Shown here: positions 7,375 through 14,839 of the stretch, one piece after another
How the letters are laid out: every line of letters begins with the position of its first letter
Position numbering within the stretch: position 1 is the first letter of the stretch
Assembly: GCA_037141255.1 (NCBI GenBank)
Contig: JBAXCX010000009.1
Span: 1-40,867, forward strand
Origin: IMCC26207 sp037141255
GTDB taxonomy: Bacteria; Actinomycetota; Acidimicrobiia; Acidimicrobiales; Microtrichaceae
Direction: 5' to 3'
Length of the DNA: 40,867 nucleotides
Program-made: the position numbers and the translations under genes
The notes under the pieces: generated by a model
Told to the model about the DNA's origin: nothing
The model's input: the letters and a program-made list of their open reading frames with translations, nothing else
Database searches by the model: none

Positions 7375-8046
7375 CTAGCTGAGATCCTCTTGCGCCGAGG
7401 CAGGATCCAAGAGCCGGTGGAAGGCATAGATCATCGCTTCTCCAATAGCATCCGGGGTGAACCCCAGCCGCTGACGCATGGACTCGGCGTTATCAAAGCT
7501 CAATATCCCATCAAGTGCGGCTGCGACCTGTTGGCTCTCTAAGGCCGGCAGTCGACTGAGCTCAGCCGAGAACATCTCTAGGTTCTGCAGGTACATATGC
7601 TGAAGACGCCACGCCAGCATATTGCCGATGAAATTGTCCTCGTAGATATGAGCCATGACGGCCAAGATCATTGAGTGAGCCTCATCGAAGAGCCGCATTC
7701 GGCTCGACACAAGATTCCGGATTCGCTCATCAAGGGTGCCTACGCCCAAGTTGTCGACCTCAAATAGTGCGCCATAGCGGGCTAAGTTCGCTACGGCCGC
7801 TGCCTCGGTAATTTCCTCGACGTTCGAGAAGTAGCGATAAGCAGAACGAACCGAGACGCCGGCTACTGCAGCAATCTCATCCATCTTGGGGTTTTTGGTA
7901 CCAGCCTCAAAGAGCTGCAGTGCGGCTTCAACAACGGCATCCCGATTGGTGTTCTTTCGGGCTGTTCTGCCGTCAACGGACGCAACGAACAAAGCGGGGT
8001 GAACAGGAGACTGATCGGGTTTCTCACTAGGTTCGTTCATCAACAC
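7375..8046 (-). CDS. TetR/AcrR family transcriptional regulator
   Basis: 223 residues from the GTG at 8046. This start is preferred over the ATG at 8040 because GAGG sits five bases upstream. The N-terminal HTH domain (residues ~28-78) carries the family pattern: RDAVVEAALQLFEAG, MDEIAAVAGVSVRSAYRYF and a following acidic turn. The remaining ~140 residues form an all-helical ligand and dimerisation domain that is not recognisable at family level. It is downstream of the LLM oxidoreductase on the same strand and lies between the P450/sulfatase operon and the DUF1330 operon, so it is the likely local regulator of both. A 17-bp imperfect palindrome at 8087-8103, just upstream of its start, is a candidate autoregulatory operator. 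Confidence 0.9.
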   Translation of the reverse strand: MLMNEPSEKPDQSPVHPALFVASVDGRTARKNTNRDAVVEAALQLFEAGTKNPKMDEIAAVAGVSVRSAYRYFSNVEEITEAAAVANLARYGALFEVDNLGVGTLDERIRNLVSSRMRLFDEAHSMILAVMAHIYEDNFIGNMLAWRLQHMYLQNLEMFSAELSRLPALESQQVAAALDGILSFDNAESMRQRLGFTPDAIGEAMIYAFHRLLDPASAQEDLS

Positions 8047-8086
8047 CGGTACCTCGGGTCAGTATCCTGAAATGTATTCAACCCAC

Positions 8087-8103
8087 TGACTGACGATTAG
8101 TCA
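8087..8103. promoter_or_regulatory. Candidate TetR operator palindrome
   Basis: TGACTGACGATTAGTCA is a 17-bp inverted repeat with perfect TGACT/AGTCA outer arms and an inner A/T pair. It lies 41 bases upstream of the TetR start, in the size and position range of TetR-family autoregulatory operators. Its TGACTG...TTAGT elements also occur, differently spaced, in the 24-bp repeats at 9219-9266. Regulator assignment is inferred. Confidence 0.45.
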
Positions 8104-8126
8104 ATTAGCCCCAATTAGCCCCAATT
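8101..8126. repeat. 10-bp helical-phase direct repeat, 2.5 copies
   Basis: The unit CCAATTAGCC appears at 8101-8110 (first base T instead of C), at 8111-8120, and as a partial CCAATT at 8121-8126. The 10-bp period matches one DNA turn. It directly abuts the palindrome at 8087-8103 in the gap between the LLM and TetR genes, so it could extend the operator or reflect replication slippage. Confidence 0.6.
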
Positions 8127-8154
8127 GAAGTGTTCACGAGAAGTTCACACTTAC

Positions 8155-9126
8155 TCAGATTGTACTCAGAGTCTGTCCTAACAGGGCGACTCTCTCGGGA
8201 AGGTGCAGGTTTGCCGGCAGGGACACAGTAAAGCCGTCAACTCCAAGGGACTTCCACTCGCTGAACTTCTGACCAACAGTATCGGGGTCTCCCACGACGA
8301 TCATTCCCTCAATCACTTCTTGAATTTCCTCGGGAAGGTTGTTCCAATCCATTCCACGGGAGGCCAAGTACAGGTCACGCTCGGCCTCTGCCTCGGCTGT
8401 GGTGGGAGCAATGCAGGCCACTCGATTCCACGAGAGTTGAATCTCTGAACGGTCTCGGCCGAGGCGCTCGCAGTGCCCGGCAAGGGCCTCGACCTTGCGC
8501 TGAACCTCTCCCGGCTCGCAGGTGAGGTTTCCTAGGGTGGCGTATTGCGCCACCATCCGCAAAGTCTTCTTTTCACCGCTACCCCCAATCATCACCGGAA
8601 TGGAAGACAGTGGTGCTGGCTGGTTGATTGCCTGAGTGATCTTGTAGTGCTTGCCATCGATAGAGGGCCGCTCATCTCGAAGCATCGGCAGGATGACCTG
8701 TAGAGCCTCTTCAAGCATCTCGAACCGATCCGTGAAGGTGCCGAATTCGATCCCAAAGGAATCATGTTCGAGCTCAAACCAGCCACATCCGATTCCTAGC
8801 TGTGCCCTACCCCCCGAGATAATGTCGAGTGTGGTCACTGCCTTGGCCAGGATCGCCGGGTTGCGATAGGTGTTGCCAGTCACAAGGGCTCCGAGTCGAA
8901 CCGAAGAAGTAACCGCTGCAAGAGCGCCCAAGAGGGTGTACGCCTCGAGCATGAAGTCCTCGGGTTCTCCCAGACCAGGTAGCTGGTAGAAGTGATCCAT
9001 GACTAGCACGGTGTCGAATCCGGATGTTTCGGCGACCTGGGCGGCAGCAACAACTGTTGGAAAAATCTTCTCGGGGCTTCCGCCGGGAAAGTTAAAGTTC
9101 GGGATCTGAAGTCCAAGTTTGGTCAT
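8155..9126 (-). CDS. LLM-class F420-dependent oxidoreductase (predicted)
   Basis: 323 residues, typical of luciferase-like (TIM-barrel) flavin/F420 oxidoreductases. It opens KLGLQIPNFNF, then has the early motif FDTVLVMDHF, a central TGNTYRNPAILAKAVTTLD segment, the diagnostic GRAQLGIGCGWFELEHDSFGI, and IPVMIGGSGEKKTLRMVAQYA before the C-terminal helices. The G-I-G-x-G-W-F-x-x-E-H pattern is typical of actinobacterial F420-binding members. F420 rather than FMN is family inference. The substrate is unknown. It precedes TetR on the minus strand with a 108-base gap, and is divergent from the DUF1330 gene, sharing with it the intergenic region that holds tandem 24-bp repeats. Confidence 0.9.
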   Translation of the reverse strand: MTKLGLQIPNFNFPGGSPEKIFPTVVAAAQVAETSGFDTVLVMDHFYQLPGLGEPEDFMLEAYTLLGALAAVTSSVRLGALVTGNTYRNPAILAKAVTTLDIISGGRAQLGIGCGWFELEHDSFGIEFGTFTDRFEMLEEALQVILPMLRDERPSIDGKHYKITQAINQPAPLSSIPVMIGGSGEKKTLRMVAQYATLGNLTCEPGEVQRKVEALAGHCERLGRDRSEIQLSWNRVACIAPTTAEAEAERDLYLASRGMDWNNLPEEIQEVIEGMIVVGDPDTVGQKFSEWKSLGVDGFTVSLPANLHLPERVALLGQTLSTI

Positions 9127-9218
9127 GCACCAGTGTGACAGAAGTTGTGCCTGAGAATCTATTGGCAGGAGCGATGCAGCAGGGGCAGCAGCAGGGTCTA
9201 AATCGGTGCAGTATGTGT

Positions 9219-9266
9219 GCTAGTTGTTAGTACGTCCTGACTGCTACTTGTTAGTACGTCCTGACT
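9219..9266. repeat. Two tandem 24-bp repeats in a divergent promoter region
   Basis: Two adjacent 24-bp copies (9219-9242 and 9243-9266) differ at a single position (G/C at unit base 5). Each contains an imperfect palindrome of form TNAGNACGTNCTNA centred on CG. They lie 27 bases upstream of the start at 9294 and 93 bases upstream of the divergent LLM start. Paired operator sites for the local TetR protein are a plausible reading. Confidence 0.75.
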
Positions 9267-9293
9267 GCAATCCTCCCAGCGTCACGAATCGAG

Positions 9294-10184
9294 ATGAAGA
9301 TGACTGAGAAATCTCAGGTTGAAAATTCGGTAACGGACCTCTCCGTTCGTTACGGGCAGATCGACTTCGACTACGGACTGCGCCTTGCGACTACCTCCGA
9401 AGAAGAAGATGGCCCTGTGTGGATGGTCAACCTGATGCGATACCGCGCCACCGCCCAGTACTCCGATGGCAGGGACTCTACGTTGAGCGGCCGTGAAGCC
9501 GACGATGTTTACGCTCCAATTGAGTCGCTTGCAGCGGTGGGGGCTGAGGTGGTGTTTTTTGGAGATGTCGAAACCCAATTACTCGGCGATCTTCCACCTT
9601 GGGATCGCGTAGCCGTTGTGAAATACCCAACCCGGCGTTCTTTTATGGACATGCAAGAACGCAAAGAGTTCAAGGATCAGCACCATCACAAAGATGCAGG
9701 CATGGAGGCAACGATCATTCTGGGTTGCCAACCATTTGCCCACCCGGCTGCCCCAGAGGATCTGGCCGAACCTGCACAGGTGCCGCACCCTTCCACGGCT
9801 GATGACCCAGCAGTCATGGTGGTACACGTTATTGCTTTTGACCGTGCTGAGTCTGAGCTCGAGCAGAGCATCGAACACATGACTGCTTATCAGGATCATG
9901 CAGTCAGAATTGGTGTCGCCAACGGGGTTCAAATCGCAGGATGGTTCAACGTTGAGGGGACCATCATCGGTGACGGCAGGCAATGGGACCAGGTTCGCTT
10001 CAATGCCTTCCCAAGCAGGGCTGCGTTTATGGCCGTTGTAACTGACCCTGAAAGGCTTGCAGTTCAGGCGGAGCACCGTGAGACGGCAATGTCTGATACC
10101 TACACGATGATTGTGCGACCGCTCATCAACAACATTGGCGCCTCGTATGCAGATGCCTTGTTGTCGGACGGCGAAGATCTGTGA
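9294..10184 (+). CDS. Tandem DUF1330-like (dimeric alpha-beta barrel) protein
   Basis: 296 residues. The N-terminal half (residues ~38-150) shows the DUF1330-type pattern: VWMVNLMRYR, a helix ending in GAEVVFFGDVE, WDRVAVVKYPTRRSFMDM and a final TIILGCQPF strand. The second half (~170-280) repeats the architecture with VMVVHVIAFD, a helix with HAVRIGVANGVQIAGWFNVEG, WDQVRFNAFPSRAAFMAVV and TYTMIVRPL. Two ferredoxin-like folds in one chain would make an internal pseudo-dimer, whereas most family members are single-domain homodimers. Function is unknown; relatives in this fold bind heme or act as monooxygenases or isomerases. Two ATGs (9294, 9300) are possible starts. It heads a three-gene operon beneath the tandem 24-bp repeats. 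Confidence 0.75.
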   Translation: MKMTEKSQVENSVTDLSVRYGQIDFDYGLRLATTSEEEDGPVWMVNLMRYRATAQYSDGRDSTLSGREADDVYAPIESLAAVGAEVVFFGDVETQLLGDLPPWDRVAVVKYPTRRSFMDMQERKEFKDQHHHKDAGMEATIILGCQPFAHPAAPEDLAEPAQVPHPSTADDPAVMVVHVIAFDRAESELEQSIEHMTAYQDHAVRIGVANGVQIAGWFNVEGTIIGDGRQWDQVRFNAFPSRAAFMAVVTDPERLAVQAEHRETAMSDTYTMIVRPLINNIGASYADALLSDGEDL

Positions 10185-10194
10185 GTAACCAGCC

Positions 10195-10929
10195 ATGAGT
10201 CCAGTGCACCCGGAGCAGGCCTTGGCAGACACAACTAGCGAGATCACAACCCCGAACGCGGTTGCCTTTCATTTCGACCTGATGTGCCCGTATGCATTTC
10301 AAACCTCGCTATGGATGAGAGAGGTTCGAGATCAACTTGGCCTTCGTGTTGACTGGCGGTTCTTTAGTCTTGAAGAAGTAAATCGAGCAGAGGGTAAGAA
10401 GCACCCCTGGGAACGAGACTGGTCCTATGGGTGGTCCATGATGCGAATCGGGGCGTTCCTCCGAAGAATTGATATGAGCCTGCTTGATCAGTGGTACCTA
10501 CTTGCGGGTACGGCGCTGCATGTGGAGGGCCGCAAGCCCCATCGCTTGGAAGTTGCCGAGGAACTCCTTGTTGAACTGGGCCTAGATCCAGCGATGGTGC
10601 GCCAAGCCATTGATGACCCAACCACGACTGAAGAGGTTGCAGCCGAGCATCAGCAGGTGCTCGACCTTGGTGGATGGGGAGTGCCGACCTTGGTTTTCGA
10701 CCATATGCCAAGTGGTCCGCAGGCGCTTTTTGGGCCTGTCCTGATCGACCCCCCGAGTGGGCAAGCTGCTGTTGAGCTCTGGCATGCCGTGACGGCTTGG
10801 CTGCAGTTCCCGCATCTGTTCGAATTGCAACGGCCAAAGCGGCCAGCGGATATTGAAGCAATCTCTGAGCAGTTCACTCCCTACTTTGAGGCTCGTGATT
10901 GGGTCTCCATCCAAAAGGACACACCCTGA
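10195..10929 (+). CDS. DsbA-family / 2-hydroxychromene-2-carboxylate isomerase-like protein
   Basis: 244 residues. A thioredoxin-fold strand (VAFHFDLMCPYAF) carries a single cysteine, C31, where dithiol DsbA proteins have CxxC. A helical insertion follows, then the cis-proline motif GGWGVPTLVF near residue 160 and a C-terminal strand-helix. This arrangement matches FrnE/HCCA-isomerase-like members, which use a thiol (glutathione or, in actinobacteria, mycothiol) for isomerisation or reduction. No signal peptide is present, so it is cytosolic and not a periplasmic disulfide enzyme. It lies 10 bases after the DUF1330 gene, and its stop shares one base with the start of the mycothiol-dependent enzyme gene (TGATG), which supports a joint thiol-dependent step. 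Confidence 0.85.
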   Translation: MSPVHPEQALADTTSEITTPNAVAFHFDLMCPYAFQTSLWMREVRDQLGLRVDWRFFSLEEVNRAEGKKHPWERDWSYGWSMMRIGAFLRRIDMSLLDQWYLLAGTALHVEGRKPHRLEVAEELLVELGLDPAMVRQAIDDPTTTEEVAAEHQQVLDLGGWGVPTLVFDHMPSGPQALFGPVLIDPPSGQAAVELWHAVTAWLQFPHLFELQRPKRPADIEAISEQFTPYFEARDWVSIQKDTP

Positions 10930-11750
10930 TGCCCACCATCGTTACTAAAGAAACAATTGTTCCGTTGCTCGCCGAAGAGTGGGCCGCAGTAGCCGAGATG
11001 TGTTCCTCGCTGCAGGAAGCCGAGTTCATGATGCAAAGTTGCCTTCCCGGGTGGACTGTCAAGGATCAGCTGAGTCACATCACGGGTATCGAACTCATGC
11101 TCAACGGGGTGCCCGCTCCCGAGGTGGATGTAACACATCTGACCCACCTAAAGAATGACGTTGCCCGCATGGGCGAGGTCTGGGTAGAAGACATGCGGTC
11201 GCTCTCTGGCGCCGAGGTTCTACAGATATTTCTTGATGTCACGACTGAGCGACTCGCTGCGCTGCAGGCCATGACTCAGGAACAGTTCGATGCGCCATCT
11301 TGGACTCCTGTGAGTGCCGATGAGACCTATGGCCGCTTCATGCGTATTCGCCACTACGACACCTTTATGCACGAACACGATATTCGTCAGGCGCTTGGCC
11401 TTGAGGATCGAGCAGACCCAGCAGCGATACGTTCAGCGCTGTTAGAGATCGAACCGTCGTTGGGATACATCGTCGGGCGTAAAGCAGGTTTGCCTGAAGG
11501 GTCAAGAATCCGCATCGATCTGACTGGCGAAGTTCAGCGCACCTACCTCGTTGAAGTGACAGATCGTGCCCGTGTGGTGGACAACCTCTCAGCAGCAGCC
11601 TCGGTTGAAGTGTCGATGCCCGTCATGGTGTTCTTTCGACTCACCGGCGGCCGCTGTGAGCCAAGCGAGGTCATCGCAGACCAGGTCCTACTTGCTGGAG
11701 ATCAAGAACTTGCCCTGCAGCTAGCTAGCAATTTGAGCTTTACGCTGTAA
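10929..11750 (+). CDS. MDMPI / DinB-like mycothiol-dependent enzyme (maleylpyruvate isomerase family)
   Basis: 273 residues from the ATG at 10929 (TGATG overlap); the frame extends upstream only over the previous gene. The N-terminal four-helix DinB/MDMPI domain shows PGWTVKDQLSHITGIE (H50) and the second metal-ligand segment HEHDIRQALGL (H148, H150, D151). A C-terminal ~80-residue alpha/beta domain similar to SCP2 or the MDMPI C-domain follows (LTGEVQRTYLVEV...). The family uses mycothiol with a divalent metal for isomerisation or conjugation, but many paralogues are of unknown function. Linked after a DsbA-like isomerase gene, it suggests thiol-dependent ring-fission isomerisation or detoxification. 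Its 3' end overlaps that of the convergent SGNH hydrolase gene by 11 bases. Confidence 0.85.
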   Translation: MPTIVTKETIVPLLAEEWAAVAEMCSSLQEAEFMMQSCLPGWTVKDQLSHITGIELMLNGVPAPEVDVTHLTHLKNDVARMGEVWVEDMRSLSGAEVLQIFLDVTTERLAALQAMTQEQFDAPSWTPVSADETYGRFMRIRHYDTFMHEHDIRQALGLEDRADPAAIRSALLEIEPSLGYIVGRKAGLPEGSRIRIDLTGEVQRTYLVEVTDRARVVDNLSAAASVEVSMPVMVFFRLTGGRCEPSEVIADQVLLAGDQELALQLASNLSFTL

Positions 11751-12549
11751 CAGAACTCGCCAACGACTGAGCTTTGCTGTCCTGAGCGCCCAGCGACTCT
11801 TCTACTGCCGCACGCATGAAGGGTTCGAACATGTCTGCCCAAGCTGCGTGGCCAAGCCGGTTTGGATGAAAGCGGTCCTCTGCAAATAAGTCCGTGGTGC
11901 ACGACCTAAATATGGAATCAGAAAGTTCCCTCACGGGAACCGGAGTCACGCGACTGACTCTGGCAGCAACAGAACTGTGAATCTGGTCGATAGTTGCACT
12001 TCGATGAGCGACGAAGGCTCGAAGGCCTATTGGCATGCGCGGGATGACTGACAAGTCGCCTACCCCCAAACTCATCACAGGCGCGATATGGCTAAGCAGG
12101 TTCAGCACCGCTTCAAGGTCTCTGCGGAACTGCCGAGTGGAGGTGGCATGTAACGCGTCATTTGATCCGATTGCAAGGACGAACAAGTCGGGTTTGGTCA
12201 GCGCCGCGTCTGCTGCCTGGTGCAGGAGTACATCCCGAACTCGAGATCCACCCTTGGCCTGGCTGCGTAATTCAACGCTCCACGGCAACCGATCAGCAAG
12301 TTGAGCAATCCAAATTTCGGACCCATCACCAAGGCCCGGGCCGGTCAAGGAACTATCGCCCAGAATGGTGATGCGAACGGGTTCCCCGCCGGGATTGCCG
12401 TAGTTTCCGCTTGCACAAAGATCCGCAAATCGGGGTAGGGAAGCATTTGCGGAGTGCAATGCCTGAACCCACAGCCCGCCGGCTGTCGCGAGCGCCAAGC
12501 TCGGTACCCCGATCGCAACCTCTCTCCGCATGCCCTCTACGTTGGGCAC
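11740..12549 (-). CDS. SGNH/GDSL-type hydrolase, probably exported
   Basis: 269 residues from a GTG at 12549. An ATG at 12531 (MRREVAIGVPSLALATAGG) is an alternative that would give a classical signal peptide. The catalytic blocks are in order: ITILGDSSLTG with nucleophile S66, the oxyanion Gly segment AKGGSRV, AIGSND (Asn block) and the C-terminal DRFHPN dyad with Asp and His. This is the esterase/acyl-hydrolase arrangement. A hydrophobic N-terminus (residues ~11-33) suggests export or anchoring. Likely substrates are acyl esters of lipids or cell-wall glycans, but this is not readable from sequence. It is divergent from the diiron gene across a region containing an 11-bp inverted repeat. 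Confidence 0.85.
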   Translation of the reverse strand: MPNVEGMRREVAIGVPSLALATAGGLWVQALHSANASLPRFADLCASGNYGNPGGEPVRITILGDSSLTGPGLGDGSEIWIAQLADRLPWSVELRSQAKGGSRVRDVLLHQAADAALTKPDLFVLAIGSNDALHATSTRQFRRDLEAVLNLLSHIAPVMSLGVGDLSVIPRMPIGLRAFVAHRSATIDQIHSSVAARVSRVTPVPVRELSDSIFRSCTTDLFAEDRFHPNRLGHAAWADMFEPFMRAAVEESLGAQDSKAQSLASSVTA

Positions 12550-12565
12550 TCATGTGACATTCGTC

Positions 12566-12634
12566 AACAGGTAAAAAGACCATTTCGATCCTTCTTTTGG
12601 ATTCATGCAGTCCGCGCTATGCGTTTTACCTGTT
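12566..12634. promoter_or_regulatory. 11-bp perfect inverted repeat with a 47-bp spacer in a divergent intergenic region
   Basis: AACAGGTAAAA (12566-12576) and TTTTACCTGTT (12624-12634) are perfect reverse complements separated by 47 bp. They lie between the divergent SGNH hydrolase (start 12549) and diiron protein (start 12679). Two opposed copies of one half-site, each near one gene start, suggest a regulator acting symmetrically on both promoters or via a loop. The regulator is unknown. Confidence 0.5.
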
Positions 12635-12678
12635 CCGCGCAGTAGCTTCGGAGTAACTACTTCAGCAGGGGGAACCTT

Positions 12679-13830
12679 ATGAGTCGCACTGATGCCGAGA
12701 TCCTTGATCGTGATGAAGTCAATGACCTTGACGCAATACTGGCGTTGACGAACACCGACATTTCCGAGTCGATTCATGCGGTCACCGATAACGCTGACGC
12801 GATTTTTACTTGGAACTACGAAAAGGGTGAGCGCCCCGGCCTGAACAAGCTCTACGAGAAAGCTAAGCATTCCATGTGGAATGGCGAGACTGACTTGGAT
12901 TGGTCAATTGAAGTAGACCAAGAGCGAATCGCTCGAGAGTCTCCGATGACGATGAACACCGCGCTTATTGCAGAACTGGGAATCGACCTGAGTCGAACCT
13001 CGTTTGCTAGCTGGGGTGACGAAGAGTGGATCAAACTTGCGGTTGAATCCCAAAACTGGAGCCTGAGTCAGTTCATGCATGGCGAGCAGGGCGCGCTGGT
13101 CTGCACTGCCAAGATTGTTGAGACTGTTCCTTGGATTGATGCCAAGTATTACGCCTCGACCCAAGTCATGGACGAGGCTCGCCATGTTGAAGTCTTTGCC
13201 AAGTACCTAGACACGAAATGCTCAGGTCATTACCCCGTCAACCATCACTTGCGGGCATTGCTCGATGACATCATCAGCGATAGCCGCTGGGACATGACCT
13301 ACCTAGGTATGCAGATCATGATCGAGGGCTTAGCCCTTGCCGCATTTGGGCTGGCTTATCAGGTCACGCCAGACCCGCTGCTCAAGCAGCTGCTTCGCTA
13401 TGTCATGAGCGACGAGGCTCGCCACGTTGCCTTCGGTGTATTGAGCTTGCAGGAGTTCTACACCGAGTTGAACTCTGCGGAACTCTTGGAGCGCCAAGAG
13501 TTTGCGTTCGAGGCTGCAGTCCGAATGAGAGACCGGTTCTTGCAACAAGAGGTATGGGAGAACCTTGGCATTCCTGTTCGGGAGGCAATCTCGCTGTTTA
13601 AGCAAGATGACCCGGAACTGAAGAACCAAGACCCGTTCCAGCAACTGTTGTTCTCCAAGATTGTTCCGAACTGCAAGAAGCTAGGCTTGCTTGATGCCAA
13701 CGATGGTTGGCTCCGCAAGCGGTTCGACACTCTTGGCGTGACCCAGTTTGAGGACTGGGCCGATACGGGCGAAGAGTACGAGTCGCTAGATGAGGTAGCC
13801 AAGGACCGGGCAGCAGCGCAGTCCGCATAG
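12679..13830 (+). CDS. Ferritin-like diiron protein (R2-like oxygenase family)
   Basis: 383 residues, preceded by a strong ribosome binding site AGGGGG six bases from the ATG. The full set of carboxylate/histidine diiron ligands is visible in canonical order: E136 (HGEQGAL), E166-A-R-H169 in DEARH, E216 (MIEGLA) and E246-A-R-H249 in a second DEARH. This is the arrangement of class I ribonucleotide reductase R2-like, R2lox-like and N-oxygenase/desaturase proteins. No companion R1 or electron-transfer gene is adjacent, so it is more likely a stand-alone oxygenase, desaturase or oxidase than a ribonucleotide reductase subunit. Substrate unknown. It is a single-gene transcription unit ending at a strong terminator. 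Confidence 0.9.
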   Translation: MSRTDAEILDRDEVNDLDAILALTNTDISESIHAVTDNADAIFTWNYEKGERPGLNKLYEKAKHSMWNGETDLDWSIEVDQERIARESPMTMNTALIAELGIDLSRTSFASWGDEEWIKLAVESQNWSLSQFMHGEQGALVCTAKIVETVPWIDAKYYASTQVMDEARHVEVFAKYLDTKCSGHYPVNHHLRALLDDIISDSRWDMTYLGMQIMIEGLALAAFGLAYQVTPDPLLKQLLRYVMSDEARHVAFGVLSLQEFYTELNSAELLERQEFAFEAAVRMRDRFLQQEVWENLGIPVREAISLFKQDDPELKNQDPFQQLLFSKIVPNCKKLGLLDANDGWLRKRFDTLGVTQFEDWADTGEEYESLDEVAKDRAAAQSA

Positions 13831-13897
13831 CTTTGTGAGCGCTTGGACTTACTTCTCAACACACTTCTGAGCATTTCGCTCAACAGACTGTAGAAAG

Positions 13898-13932
13898 AAG
13901 AACTCCCCTGGCCACTGGCCAGGGGAGTTCTT
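13898..13932. terminator. Bidirectional intrinsic terminator, perfect 16-bp stem
   Basis: AAGAACTCCCCTGGCC (13898-13913) pairs perfectly with 13917-13932 across a 3-base ACT loop. It lies between the convergent diiron gene (stop 13830) and the lipoprotein gene (stop 13976). A/T bases flank both sides, so it can serve both strands. Confidence 0.9.
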
Positions 13933-13975
13933 GGTTTTGATCTGCAATCGGCTCGCCGGCCGATTGGAGGTGGTC

Positions 13976-14839
13976 TTAGGAGATGACCGTGGTTCCCAGA
14001 ATCGGGTTGACAGGTGCGTAGCACTTGGTGACTGCATCCACGCTGCCGAAGAGCGGAACGCCAGTGACACGAGCAGTAAACCCGATGCTGAAGCTGGAGT
14101 AGCTCGATCCGTAGAGCTGAGCATTCAGTGCGGTTCCAGACGCTCCCGTTGCCTGCAGGTTGATGGTCACCTCGGGCAGGATTGCAGTTGTGCCGCCTGC
14201 CAAGTTGCCAGGTACCGACAAGGTCACGATGCTGCCAGAGGCAGAAACTGTGACTGCGCCAGAACCCAAGTTGCTCCCGCCTGATTGCGAAGCAGACACA
14301 AACGTGGCGCCTGCAGGAATCGCAAACTTGACCGTGAGTGACTTGAGGTAGCTGATGGCGTAGCCGCCGCCAGTGGTTGGAACAACCACTGGGTCAGCAG
14401 TGAGTTTCATGGCGAAAGCGCCACCGGGAGTTACTGACCCGGGAACCAGTGTGGTCACGCCGCTACTCAACGCACTAGTGCTGGACTGCCCAACTGCGGT
14501 CCCCTGACAAGTCATAGCTACAGCAGTTCGAACGGCCGCCGGAGGAGCAGTGGTAGTCGTGGTGGTTGTCGGAGGAATCGTGGTGGTGGTCGTCGTCGTT
14601 GTTGTTGTTGTTGTTGTTGTCGTGGTTGGTGCGACGGTCGTCGTGGTCGTGGTTGGAGCCACGGTTGTGGTCGGTGCCACGGTTGTGGTCGGTGCCACGG
14701 TTGTGGTCGGCGCCACCGTTGTGGTTGTTGTCGTAGTCGGTGGTTTCGGTGGAGCTACGCAGGCTCCAAGCAACAAGGTTCCGGCAGCAAGAGTTGCCCC
14801 CAAAACGCCTCGTACCCGCACAGTGCTTGTCTGCATCAT
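13976..14839 (-). CDS. Lipoprotein with Thr-rich linker and beta-rich exported domain
   Basis: 287 residues from the ATG at 14839, chosen because GGGAG lies five bases upstream; the frame is open to 14905. The N-terminus is a lipoprotein signal with lipobox LLGAC, then a ~65-residue linker of VAPTTT units and poly-Thr. A ~170-residue, probably beta-sandwich domain with two cysteines (MTCQG and TKCYA near its two ends) follows. The mature domain resembles exported actinobacterial proteins of unknown function built like adhesin or cyclase-like beta domains. It is predicted to be tethered to the outer face of the membrane, with the linker crossing the wall. It is the only gene of its unit, with a candidate promoter at 14887-14915. 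Confidence 0.8.
   Translation of the reverse strand: MMQTSTVRVRGVLGATLAAGTLLLGACVAPPKPPTTTTTTTVAPTTTVAPTTTVAPTTTVAPTTTTTTVAPTTTTTTTTTTTTTTTTIPPTTTTTTTAPPAAVRTAVAMTCQGTAVGQSSTSALSSGVTTLVPGSVTPGGAFAMKLTADPVVVPTTGGGYAISYLKSLTVKFAIPAGATFVSASQSGGSNLGSGAVTVSASGSIVTLSVPGNLAGGTTAILPEVTINLQATGASGTALNAQLYGSSYSSFSIGFTARVTGVPLFGSVDAVTKCYAPVNPILGTTVIS
14655..14726. repeat. Four tandem 18-bp units coding for VAPTTT
   Basis: Four 18-bp units (14655-14672, 14673-14690, 14691-14708, 14709-14726) code in the minus frame for VAPTTT in the lipoprotein linker. The middle two are identical; the outer ones differ at one or a few positions. A (GTT)n run at 14598-14620 codes for more Thr. Unit number is likely to vary between strains. 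Confidence 0.85.

Noticed and set aside
12679..13830. Ribonucleotide reductase small subunit (NrdB)
   Set aside because: The diiron ligands fit the R2 fold, but there is no neighbouring R1 gene. I kept the broader R2-like oxygenase call.
14590..14730. CRISPR-like repeats
   Set aside because: The units are adjacent without unique spacers and code for VAPTTT; they are a minisatellite.
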